From Haliotis asinina (Eukaryota > Mollusca > Gastropoda > Lepetellida > Haliotidae), in assembly GCF_037392515.1 (NCBI RefSeq), contig NC_090290.1, positions 55,936,753 through 56,000,752 of the forward strand: a stretch of DNA of 64,000 nt. The letters are read 5' to 3'. Positions 24,801 through 34,959 of the stretch are shown here, in pieces. Below the pieces are notes generated by a model. It did no database searches, was not told the DNA's origin, and worked only from the letters and a program-made list of their open reading frames with translations. Numbering within the stretch: the stretch's first letter is position 1; each line of letters starts with the position of its first letter. Both the position numbers and the translations under genes were made by a program.

Positions 24801-27590
24801 TATCGTTGGAAAATGATGACTTCCACAATGGTCATTGTGGGCTTACCATTCAAGTTCAAGTTCAAGGTACCAGTTGCAGGATGTAGATAAGTGCTCGAGC
24901 CATCATTGTATATACACAGATCATTGTTGGACATAAAATCTTCCACTGGTTTACCCTTAGTGTTAGTATTTGTAGATTATGGCCATTGAGATCACCCATT
25001 ATAATGCAGGGTTTCGGAAGGTGATCATAGAGAGCTTGAAGATCAGATAGGTGAAGTGTGAAAGAAAGCGGAATATACAGCGAGCATATTGTAGGAGAGT
25101 GAGGCAATATGAAGAGTGAGTCTCACTGCAACGGCTTGAAAATTAGTTTTTAAGTGTTAAGTGGGCTATGAATAACATTCGGTTTAACAAGGATTGAAGA
25201 TCCGCCAGTGGTCCTGTCCCCCGGAGGTGAGAGAGAATGATATGCATCGAAATGACGTAGATTAAAATTATCTGTCTGTTTCAAATACGTTTCCTGCAGA
25301 CAGAATGCTGATGGTGCCAGGTCTTGAAGTAAAAGATCAAATTCATTAATCCTCGTCTTTACTCCTCAACAGTTCTACTGTACAATATTTCTGGAAAGCA
25401 TTACCTTTTGGGTGGGTTGATTTGGGATCTACCCCGCACCTTCTTTGAGGGCGACAAGCTAGGTGCCCTGGGGTGGGTGTTATCACACACTTCCATTTCT
25501 TCCATTGATCCATATCTATTATATGATTTTATCTTATTATCTGACCCCTTCGGAGCTCAATTTGGTTTAGTCGTCTCTGTTTTTGCTTTGGATTTGGATT
25601 TGACATTTTGTGTTTCATTTCCTTCAGACTGAGCTCGAAACTGACGAGAAGTAGTCGACTCGATCTGCTGGATAGTACGTGGTGCTATCTGAATAGACTG
25701 TCAGCAGAGATAGGTTCTGGATGGTCCGTATTCACCTATGTCAAATCTGTCCGACAGGAGTGTGATGAAGTGATCACGGGTGTAGTAGTGCCTTTTGAAG
25801 CCGTTTCAGGTGTTTCATATGTTTCTGTCTGTTTAGAAGACTGTAAATCTTTTTTGCCTCAGCAAAACTGATATTCTGAGAAAATGTTGTAACAGGGAAA
25901 CGGGTGGTGCTTAAAGAAGACCAACGCCTGCTGGGGTGTGAGTGGTGACTTGCATCCACAATTTATTGAAACAATCTTTTGGTTTTGATTTCAACCCAAA
26001 TATATGGTACTTGGGTGATGTTGTGGAGTCTGTCTTACAAGATTCTCACAGCATGCCCGATCTGAAACACAGAGAAGTTGTCGCCAGACAATAATGGGAG
26101 AAGAAATATAACCGTCCGTCAAATAAAAATGCTATGCAAGGCGGTTCTCATACGGCTGTATATAGTAGACTAAGTAAACTGTGCCCATGTTAGTGAAAAG
26201 GAAACATACAACTTTAAACTAACCAATTGGGGATCAAAGAATAGCTTGCCCTATGTGAGTTCTAAACAATAGAACACAACAGAGCCAGGGTCCAGCTTGG
26301 GGCAATCAACCTAGAGAAAAATACCATACATAGTATCAAAAGTCTGCTCCAATAAAACCACAACCAAACTGTTTAAAGATTGATATCGTATTTACACCAA
26401 TAAAAAATATATATAAATATGACTCTAGCACAATTTGATCCTGTTTATTTCCACGTGCTTTTTTCCAAACCGGACATTCTTTCGAAAAAGACAAATGACT
26501 TCCATGACATGTGGCACATCTTTTATAGTTTCTATCAACATTCAGATTGCAGTAATCTGCCTTGATTGAGCTGAAAATAAAGAGATGTAAGTACTTGTTT
26601 GAACAGTCTCATTATTTCTTCGGGTTGTAAACCTTTCGACATATGTTGCTCCTTGGTCTTTTAGCTCAGAAACTATATCGAGCTCAGTCATGTCTGAAAG
26701 GAGGTGGCCACTGTCTCGGACAATGCCCTTGCTAGTGTTCAATGTTCTGTGAGCGGAAACCAGAACCGGGACTCCAATAAACACATTAATTGATAATAAG
26801 TTTGTCGTTTGTTGTTTCCTGTTATATTCAATTAACAGTGCACCATTTCTCAAACGTTCTTTTTACTTCTCCTTCTATCCCAGAGATACCTTTAGAAATG
26901 GCAAAGAGATTGAGTTTAATAGGAGTCTTAACAAGAGTCTCAATAACTAAAACCCGTGGCCAGTAATCAACAGATACAGAGGATCGTTCCTGATCATCAT
27001 TTTCAAGTGGACGTTTTGGGTTGTTTTTTTGTAGGGGTTTGGTATTCCATGGTTAGGATTTAATGGTCATCAAACGAGCTCCCCACCCACCACGGAGTGT
27101 CACAAAGACAGTGCTCATCACAAGTGGGTCTCCGACTTCCAGCATTAGGGATACCCGGATGGTATACTCAAGCAGAAAAAATAGAATTAATAATTATACC
27201 AGATACCCTGATGAGCCACCGCCTTCTGGGTATAGGACTCTAGGCAAAATACAAAAGTGAAATAATTTCAAATTCAAATACATATTTTTAAGCCACGTCA
27301 TCTCACAAAATATTTTCTGAAGTGTCCAAAATGATGTATCAAACCATGCATACAGAGGCCTTGGCATGAACTGGACCCATTCAACCACCCGTCTAGGTGA
27401 AGTCAGGGCCAGAGTGGTGTGTTGGGCAATAGAAACACGGTTCCAGGCCCTCAAACACCAGGATCCCTTCCTCCACCGACACGGGGCCGCAACCCACGGC
27501 AAACGGGTTGGTGGACCAAATATTCACAACAGGGGTGTCGGCAACCTCTTAGCGTTACCCAGCACCCACCACGAGGAGGAACATGGAGTG
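21860..27590 (-). mobile_element. Near full-length I/Jockey-type LINE, decayed
   Basis: Read right to left. The probable 5' UTR is about 27,590-27,060. ORF1 is about 27,050-25,400, with a gag-like segment (SINVFIGVPVLVSAHRTLNT) and a zinc knuckle near 26,520-26,450 (CATCHGSHLSFSKECP). ORF2 follows: an APE endonuclease near 25,110-24,740 (PCIIMGDLNGHN; NNDLCIYNDGSSTYL), reverse transcriptase near 23,885-23,540 (IQCGFRRNSSTIHYLVRLES; ISIFFDLEKAYKTTW), and RNase H near 22,910-22,705 (CWLPIHVGISGNTLADFAAK). The 3' UTR runs to about 21,860. Domain order and RNase H point to the I group. Numerous stops and frameshifts split both ORFs, so this copy is dead. It lies between relics of gene copies 3 and 4. 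Confidence 0.85.
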
Positions 27591-27745
27591 AGTGAGTGAG
27601 TGTGAAAGTAAGAAGGAGTAAGAGCGAGTGAGTAAGAGTGAATGAGTTGGTGGATGGGTGTGAGAGAGCGGGTGAGCGTGAGTGGATGGATTGGTGTGGG
27701 AGTGAGAGAGTGAGAGTGAGGGTGGGTGAGTGAGCGAGCGAGCAT
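27585..27745. repeat. GAGT/GTGA microsatellite
   Basis: An imperfect GTGAGTGAGT run with GTGGATG and GAGAGCG interruptions. Minus-strand ORFs rich in THSLTHS or LTLTL residues across it are by-products. Confidence 0.9.
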
Positions 27746-27802
27746 GTGTTTGTGTCAATAGACAGTATCAAACCTTTTTCAAACAGTCAACAATGCACTT
27801 AC

Positions 27803-27863
27803 GATCGAGGAGGTTGCAGTATGCCAGGGGCAGGAGGACAAGGATGATGATAGCGCACTTCAC
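27803..27863 (-). pseudogene. Orphan exon 1 of the four-cysteine family (copy 4)
   Basis: The minus strand carries a full type A signal-peptide exon (KCAIIILVLLPLAYCNLLD) with the usual acceptor just upstream and a GTAAGT donor, but the start codon is GTG instead of ATG. Upstream, the promoter region of types 5-7 is recognisable at 28,590-28,770 (GACGTGAATTGAGAGTGATC). However, a deletion of roughly 60 bp near 28,615 has removed the TATA box and most of the UTR exon. No exon 2 follows until the orphan at 20.4 kb, beyond the LINE and LTR element. A dead copy. Confidence 0.8.
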
Positions 27864-28307
27864 GGCTGTCAGAGTCTGGAAGGTGAGGTAGTGACCAGGA
27901 TTGTACAGTTGTGACTATCTCGAGAATATGTATCTGTTTCATCCTATTTCATCAGTATTTCCTGCGTAATATGTTGTTTGTAAACAAATCGAGTCTGGAT
28001 AAGACAATCCAGTGATTGTCATCATGTGATACGACGACAGAGCATGTGTTTATGAATCACTATGAAATAGTGATGACACCAAGTGTTCTTTGAAAGGTGA
28101 CCACACCCTGCACCACCTGTGTCACCCGTCAAAAACACATGCAAAGTCTAGTCAGGTGTTCCCCCGAAATAATTCAGGAACGTTTGGTACATGTCAAAAT
28201 TTTTGACACGGATACATCTATTTTTGAATGTATGGAAAAATGGTACACCCGCGAAATGAATTACGTTGGTCTTTTTCTGTTGTAATGTTGTCTTCAACAC
28301 TGCCTTA

Positions 28308-28382
28308 AAGTTAGACAGATAATACTACTGTTAAAGTTAGACAGATAATACTATTGTTAGAATTAGACAGATAATACCAATG
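28308..28382. repeat. Three units of a 27-bp tandem repeat
   Basis: GTTAGACAGATAATACTACT followed by GTTAAA recurs three times with small changes. No gene association seen. Confidence 0.85.
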
Positions 28383-29026
28383 TTTCGTTTGAAAGTAACA
28401 ACATTTGTTTCTTTACCCTCAGTGTAATCACTCTTAGGTTACAATCGCAGTAGTAAGGTACGATTAGCAAATTCTAACTAATATTATTGTTATTATGTAC
28501 TTCAAACACAACTACAACCACCCCTGACCGTTAAGAAGGAATCTGAAGAAGTTTGAAAGAAAGTAGATAGTGACATGGGATTGACAAGTGTCCACCAAGT
28601 GGTTAAAAGTAACATTACCACTGTTATCTTTGGGCAGGGCAGAAAGGGCCCATCCTAAGCAGGCTTTTATAGACTAGGTCGTGTGATCCCACTTGCTCTC
28701 TGTATGACGTGAATTGAGAGTGATCAGGAGCTGACAATCTCATGTCATTAACACGTGCGTCATGACACCATCACAAACGTACACAAACCCCACAAACACT
28801 CACACAAACACACACACTCAACTGAGAAACAGTTAATAATTTATGTAGCAGTGTTAAGCTTGTCAAAATATGTTTCACTGATTTTACATATCCAATCGAG
28901 AGACAGACACCATTTTGTTTACATATCATCTAGTAGATAGCGATTTTCAAAATAAAATAAATTAGTATTTTGTACATGTCACATGACAACATCTGTCTTA
29001 TTTGGGATTGCACTTTTTAGTAGTGT

Positions 29027-29210
29027 ACACATTCTAGTACTTTTTTTTGTTGAGTCCTATCTGGGATTCGAGCTCGCACTCTCAGAGTCAGGAACGGTGG
29101 CTGAGTGGGTTAGACGACTGCCGTTGTGTGCAGGCGGTTAGGTGCCTGACTCTGAGAGTGCGAGTTCGAATCCCGGATAGGACTCAACAAAAAAGAGTAC
29201 TAGAATTTGT
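29027..29210 (+). mobile_element. Fold-back element with a tRNA-like core
   Basis: Arms of about 66 bp are near-perfect inverted copies: TTGTTGAGTCCTATCTGGGA on the left pairs with TCCCGGATAGGACTCAACAA on the right, extending outwards through ATTCTAGTAC/GTACTAGAAT. Between and inside the arms lies a tRNA-like module with box A-like TGGCTGAGTGGGTTAGACG and box B-like GAGTTCGAATCCCGG, about 55 bp apart. The left arm is an inverted duplicate of the 3' half of the tRNA-like part. It could be a non-autonomous fold-back element or a SINE head captured in a palindrome. I do not call it a working tRNA. Confidence 0.75.
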
Positions 29211-29254
29211 TCTTCACAAGGAAAGTGCAGTCTAGAGTTAATTCACTGAAGGAA

Positions 29255-29472
29255 TGAGTGAGTGAGTTTAGTTTTACGTCGCACTTAGCAATATTCCAGC
29301 TATATGGCGGCGGTCTGTAAATAATCGAGTCTGGACCAGACAATCCAGTGATCAACAACATGAGCATCTATCTGCGCAATGGGGAACCGATGACATGTGT
29401 CAACCAAGTCAGCTAGTCTGACCACCCGATCCCGTTAGTCGCCTCTTACGACAAGCATAGTCACCTTTTATG
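29255..29472 (-). mobile_element. Well-preserved abalone-type SINE with 15-bp target duplication
   Basis: This is the best copy in the window. On the plus strand it reads GTGAGTGAGTTTAGTTTTAC, then GCAATATTCCAGCTATATGG, then GGACCAGACAATCCAGTGAT, then CCACCCGATCCCGTTAGTCG. It is flanked by a perfect direct repeat, AATTCACTGAAGGAA, at 29,240-29,254 and 29,473-29,487. This is a clear target-site duplication and evidence of LINE-driven insertion. It is the reference for the other copies listed here. Confidence 0.92.
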
Positions 29473-29489
29473 AATTCACTGAAGGAAAG

Positions 29490-30585
29490 TGTAATCTCAA
29501 ATATGACAAATGTTACATTTGACAACTTTCTAAATGACATTGTGTAAGACATGTATGTTGTATGATTCTTCCTTGGATGACAGTGCTACAAAGAAGCGTA
29601 TGTCAGACCGTAGTACCCCCGTGAGAAGCATACAACTTATGATATATTATAGTGACATTATGAGGTAACGGTGGTCGAGGCGTGTTTAGGTACTGACATG
29701 CCACATCTCTTTGTATCGTGAGTCGATAGTGCATCGTCTCTTATGGATAGAGCTTCAGAGTTGAAATTAGAAAGTTCTCCAATATTTTGTGAGTTCTTGG
29801 ATGGAAGAAAATTTCAATCGATTCTTCTGGAATATTCAGAGACTAAAAGTTTACTTGAAAGGACAAACTTTTGAATTTGGGGAACTTGAGGAAGGGATAT
29901 CTTGCCAGTTGTTATTTCTACGAATGCAGCAGAAGCCTTTAACCTTGACGGTGTGACAGACTCGGCCTGTAGTACAGGAGAAAAACAGAGCTAAATGTGT
30001 GCAGACTTTGTCGTTGTAATTCTCTTGAACTGAAGTCGACAAATGTGAAATCCATGATACAGACAGATCAACAAGTCCAACAGAGCTGCAAACAAACAAA
30101 TGGTCCTTTTAGGTTTCGGACTGGTATGATACAACAAGAAACCCACATTTGGTATGTCACACGTTTCTTAAATGGTTTTCAAAACAGACTCCACTTCGAG
30201 ACTGGCATTTTTATGGAATTTTTGAATTTTTATGTATTTGCCATGTTCACTTCAAAATTATATTTGACACATCACATACTTTCACACTTTAAATTAAATT
30301 CCATATTCCATGAGGATAAACACTAAATGCCAAAAATTAACATTGCACTCCTGACTTTATGAATCACTTAAAAACTACCAAAGAAATGTTAAACGGTGTT
30401 AGTTCACAAGAATGCTTAACAACACAGCTTTATGCAAATCATCACACAGTTTCTCAAATTCATTCATATCTAGGTGAAAAGGATCTTTTTCAGAAGAGTT
30501 ACGTTCAAGCTAGGTTTCAAAATAAACCAATAACAGTGATTTAGATGTCAAAAAGAAAGAGGCTGAAATATGATTCTGTTTTGAC
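29490..30585. other. AT-rich intergenic DNA
   Basis: Several short ORFs occur, the longest 109 codons at 29,997-30,326 on the plus strand, but none has a recognisable domain or splice context. From 30,586 onward the sequence is the left edge of a large duplication. Confidence 0.5.
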
Positions 30586-30904
30586 ACTTAGATAAACCAT
30601 TTAAAGTCACCATTTTTCAATCATTGAAACAGGAAACAACTGCTGTGTGTATAATTGAAAAAAGAATCATTCCAATGATTTCAGTCTTTAAAACATTCAT
30701 GCTGATTTTCATGAGTGAAAACAACTACAAGGTGTCTTGGATATTGTGAATAACTGTTTAGGAAGATCTAACATTATGTTTAGTAGCATGTTTGCTTGCA
30801 AAGTAACATTTTCCATTGTCTGTTTACAAACAGCAATATCAGTAGCCAGAACCTAGCAATATTCTAGCAATATGTGCATCCTTTTCACGTGTAGAGTGAT
30901 TCTG

Positions 30905-31172
30905 TAGGGTATGAAGAGAGACTAGAATGCATGATACGGTACACAAGAACAAGAACTAGGTCACAAATATCAGCAGAAGAGAGACTAGAATGCATGATGC
31001 GGTACACAAGTACGAGAACTAGGCCACGAATAACAGCTGAAGGGAGACTAGAATGCATGATGCGGTACACAAGAACAAGAACTAGGCCACGATTAACAGC
31101 TGAAGAGAGACTAGAATGCATGATGCGGTACACAAGAACAAGAACTAGGCCACGATTTACAGCTGAAGAGAG
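30905..31172. repeat. 63-bp tandem repeat, about four units, open on both strands
   Basis: The unit (GAGACTAGAATGCATGATGC, GGTACACAAGAACAAGAACT, AGGCCACGATTAACAGCTGA) is 21 codons long. The plus strand reads RLECMMRYTRTRTRPRLTAE repeatedly and ends RPRFTAEERGRTIWMAETYV. The minus strand reads RGLVLVLVYRIMHSSLSSAV. The plus-strand end faintly resembles the start of a transposase helix-turn-helix domain (RPR, then AEERGR). The copy at 40,051-40,318 has the same unit number. Probably a repeat expanded inside an old transposon fragment; not called coding. Confidence 0.75.
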
Positions 31173-31924
31173 AGGAAGAACCATTTGGATGGCGGAGACA
31201 TACGTTGGTGTTGCCAATGCCCTCAGATACCACTGTAAGTTCTGAATATCCTAATTACCTCAGCAAAACTTGTAAAAGTAGGTGTAAGATTAAGAAGTGT
31301 TCAAAAGGTGTATCTAACCATGTTGTCACTAGCATTATTATTTTGAGGTTTTACTTGGGCCTATGGCCTTTATACGAGTAACGTTTGCATTGAATTGAAT
31401 ATTGTAAGTTTATGAAGAAGCCTTGAAACCTCCCATTGGGTGTAAGCCAGTCCATACATTTCATGTTAAGCAAGATGCTCAGTAATGTTCATTCTGGCTG
31501 CCAACTTCGCCAGGGACACACGTGTTGGTCTGACGAAACTTAAGTTGCACCACTGATGGTGTTCTGAAGAAATACCAGCCATTTGATTCAGCCCATAGCT
31601 GGATATTATGTATATTTTGTAGTCTTTATCTATAATGATATCACCACAGGTGATAATTGTGTGTTTCTGTAGTCTTCATTCACAATGCCGCTTGGAAACA
31701 TTGTAATATATTAATAGCTGTCATTTGCCACAAGTGTATTTATGTAATGTTTATGTGATGTTCTGTACAGATTTGTTAGCGTGTAAATGTTATAGTTTGA
31801 GGTAATTTACAACTTCTATATTAAAACGTCATGTTGACTTTATTTGTCATGATCTTTGAAAGTAAAAAGTCTAGCTTCAGTGTTTTTAAGGATATTTACA
31901 TGGTTCATATTTTTCAAACGTTGC

Positions 31925-32270
31925 TCAGCCCAGATGCTTAATAATATCAAATGTTTCGTTCACATATTTTTCTGTTGATTGTTTCTCTTTACTCAACGCA
32001 TTTAATGAGGTGTCATCGGCAAAATGACTAGTTATACAAAGTAACACTTTATTGACATAAACAATGAATGGGATGAGGTCAAGTACTGATACTTGTTTGG
32101 CCCCGGTTCTTAATGTTTTCGGTCCGGAAGCTCTCTTTAGTGCTACTACATACACGTAATAGCTGTCATGTAACATCTGTACAGTTAATAGATCTTATCA
32201 TTACCAAGATCAGAAATAGATTCGAAATATTGAATTAAGATGTTTGCTTTTTCTATCTCTGAGAGTGGGG
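31925..32270 (-). mobile_element. LINE reverse-transcriptase fragment
   Basis: The minus strand shows a segment like the region before a LINE reverse transcriptase (IEKANILIQYFESISDLGN) at about 32,260-32,185. Then comes a decayed catalytic block, FIVYVNKVLLCITSHFADDT, with the FADD motif of reverse transcriptases. The intervening domain is missing. Duplicate at 41,071-41,416; related fragments at 39.0-39.6 and 44.1-44.7 kb. Confidence 0.7.
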
Positions 32271-32280
32271 TTTTAGTTTA

Positions 32281-32375
32281 CAGTAATGTATGTCCACAGC
32301 AAGCTATGTTTGTCCACAGCAAGCTATGTATGTCCACAGCAAGTTATGTATGTCCACAGTAAGTTATGCATGTCC
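32281..32375. repeat. Short 20-bp minisatellite array
   Basis: About four to five units of the same family as the large array at 35-36.3 kb (TATGTATGTCCACAGCAAGC). It sits at the left edge of the gene-bearing part of unit A; the equivalent in unit C is at 41,427-41,521. Confidence 0.85.
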
Positions 32376-32844
32376 ACATGTACCAAACTTGTGTCTGAGG
32401 CACCATGAACCGCCCTTTGGCCTGGGGTAATAAGAACCACCGTGCCGTCTGTGGCATTATGACCCACCTTTAGGCTGGGTAACGAAACACAATTGTGCAC
32501 CATGAAGTTCACTTTCATCTTGGAGCATGTACCATTCTTGGAGCATTATAAATCCCCCTTCTGTTTTGGTGTAACATATACAGCCCACGTATCAACAAGG
32601 GCATCATCCACATATCTATGACGTATTAGTACACTCTATGACGTATTAGTAGACTCCATGACGTATTAGTAGACTCTATGACGTATTAGTGACGTGTGAA
32701 GATGGCGGAACTGTTGTTGCCATGCATGTTCATACTGTGGAGGACGCAAACGCTGTCATAGTAAGACACAATAATTATGAAACATAAAGACACACATAAT
32801 CGTTTCACAGTTTTAGTGGTAGGACATTGAAACAGGACCGAGGT

Positions 32845-33715
32845 CTAGGCGATGTGGAAATGTTTCACCAGGGACTGGAAGCTGAAAGCAAGAACATAGT
32901 TTTTGAAAGTTAAGCGACTAAAGACCACATACATTCAAACAATGTAAACACAGTGAAACAATGAAATTCAGTTTGACGAACCAGCGAACAGAAATTTGTC
33001 CCTTTCGTTTTCATGATATATCTTATGTTATATTTTCGCGAGTTTTCAGAAGTGAACAACTGACTTGCCTTTGCGTGGATTTCTGTCCGCCGGTTAGGAA
33101 GAGTACGTTCTCCTTTTCGCGAAATCCTGGCATAATAACCATTTGACTCATGGAAAGGGGCTGGCGCTCTTTTTACAGGTTACATACTAAATACATGCAC
33201 GTTCACTCACGATTTGCAGACGAGGTCGCAGCCGCTGGACAAGAGGACGTTGTTATGGAGTACGGCGGGACACTTTTGTTCACAGGCTGCCTCGGTACCG
33301 TCGGATCCAACCAAATCAAACAGTTTCTGCACAAGCGACTTCAGCTCAGCGCCATCGAACAGATGTTTGAACTCTGAAACACATGCAGAGTGAGTTAGTG
33401 AGTGAGTGAATTTGGTTTGAAGGTGCGCTTTAAAGTGAGTCTATTACGGCGCCTCAGCCTCGACAGATGTGGATCCGAGTGGTTTTCAGTCGGCTTCGGT
33501 CCTAAGGACCGGTCGTCCCTCTCCGATCATGTTAATAAATATACGCTAGTGTCTTGATGAATCGGTGAGTGAATGAGTGAGCGAACGAGTGAGTCGGGCG
33601 GGGAAGCGAGTGTCAATTGCTTGCATCGACCAGTGTCGACAACAATGCACTCACGATCGAGGAGGTTGCAGTATGCCAGGGGCAGGAGGACAAGGATGAT
33701 GATGGCGTACTTCAT
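32845..33715 (-). CDS. Secreted four-cysteine protein, type A, copy 5 (86 aa)
   Basis: Three coding exons: 33715-33655, 33373-33211 and 32881-32845 (61, 163 and 37 nt), GT-AG introns. Residues 1-16 (MKYAIIILVLLPLAYC) are a signal peptide. NLLDQFKHLFDGAELKSLVQ leads into C51-x3-C55-x13-C69-x3-C73 (EAACEQKC ... SSGCDLVC), ending FQSLVKHFHIA and TAG. Twelve leader bases separate the ATG from an acceptor, and a TATA promoter with UTR exon lies at 34.15-34.2 kb. One oddity: the poly(A) signal is ACTAAA (minus strand, 32817-32812) where copies 6 and 7 have AATAAA. Otherwise intact. Product probably secreted, role unknown. Confidence 0.87.
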
Positions 33716-34148
33716 GGCTGTCAGAGTCTGGAAAGTGAGGATGTCAACTTTACACAGAGTGTGGTAATATGATACACAGGTCGAACGAATTGAAATCTCG
33801 AAATTAGATTGCCAAATGAAATGCAGTATGACATATATGCAGTACATTATAAAAGCTAACACTGACAGTTCTTTATGACACCATCTTTATGACGCTAAAA
33901 GGTTAGTGAGTTGATTCATCTACAGATGTAATCTTCAAACGAATAAAAGTAATTAGATGTACAGTACTTTCGGGTGGAACTTCTGACGAAAACAAACCTT
34001 AGAAACAACACAGACAACTACAAGATCAAATTCAAACACAAATATAACCACTCCTGACCACTAAGAAAGAACATGGAGAAGTTGTTCGGTACGTAGATAG
34101 TGACATGTGATGGGATAGTGTTCAGGCAATGGTTCCAAGTCACCTTAC

Positions 34149-34199
34149 CGTTTCCAGTCAGATGTGAGAGATCAAGCAATATACTCTGCGGTTTTTATA
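34149..34199 (-). promoter_or_regulatory. TATA box and UTR exon of copy 5
   Basis: On the minus strand TATAAAA (34199-34193) is followed about 30 bp on by a predicted short exon ending GACTGGAAACG at a GTAAGG donor (34148-34143). About 70 bp further upstream, GACGTGAATT and AGTGATCA (about 34,270-34,292) are conserved in copies 4 to 7, including a CRE-like TGACGT. The start site is inferred from spacing. Confidence 0.7.
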
Positions 34200-34289
34200 T
34201 GTTTCTGTTATCAGTGGGCAGGACAGAACAGGTAGGGTCATGTGACCCCAAAGTACTGGCTCTCTGTGTGACGTGAATTAAGAGTGATC

Positions 34290-34959
34290 AGGAGCTGGCA
34301 ATCTCATGTCGTTATCAATACACTTACACGTACACATATACGTACACTAAATATACACATATATATTGATGAATATAAGAACGAACGAATGAATTTATGT
34401 TTAACCAGATGTATTTTAACCTATGTAAGTCGACAGATGTTAAAACCATGACAAGATCAACCGAGCTGGAAATAAACAGTTCAGTGCGTACAGGTCTGGC
34501 TACAACAAGAAACCAACATTCGATAAGTCACACGTCTCCTAAATGGATTTCAGAACTGACTATCGTTTCCGAGACTAGCATTTCACATGGAATCATCATT
34601 GAAATGTAATTGCTATGTTCAGTTAAATTCGTGTTTAACACTTCACCTCATTTCTCATGTGAAAGTCTACATTTCATAATGATATATAAATATTTTCATT
34701 GCAATATGTACCTTGGAAAACACATGGCGAATATTAAACCTTTTGGGAGAGATTGTGCGCGTTTCGTAAGTTATACAGTGTTCTTTTACCATTGAAGATG
34801 GAAATAAATCTTTCAATAATGAAGGAGTGATACCATGACCTATGTCACAAAATGTACACAATTGCTGCATCCTGAAAGCAGTAAGCCCGTACACAAACAG
34901 AGACTGGCTACAAAACCATTCTCCCCTTAACGCCATGTATTCATGTTTTGTGAGTTCTG
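34290..34959. other. Upstream flank of unit A, no gene
   Basis: AT-rich DNA shared with 38.34-38.98 kb and 43.44-44.08 kb. Small ORFs of 60-100 codons appear in all three copies but change length between them, so I do not regard them as genes. Unit A is the most diverged of the three here. Confidence 0.5.

Larger units (their letters stand above)
30586..34275. repeat. Large duplicated segment A (partner 39,732-43,421)
   Basis: From ACTTAGATAAACC onward this 3.7-kb block matches 39,732 onward at a constant offset of 9,146 bp. I checked the offset at many points and found no insertion or deletion. Differences by eye are sparse and cluster in the 63-bp repeats. It contains gene copy 5, LINE fragments and a short 20-bp array. 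The identity indicates a very recent duplication or conversion, or possibly an assembly artefact. Confidence 0.85.

Noticed and set aside
29090-29180. Functional tRNA gene
   Set aside because: Box A and B motifs are present, but the 3' half pairs with an external inverted copy and I could not draw a clean cloverleaf with anticodon; more likely a tRNA-derived element.
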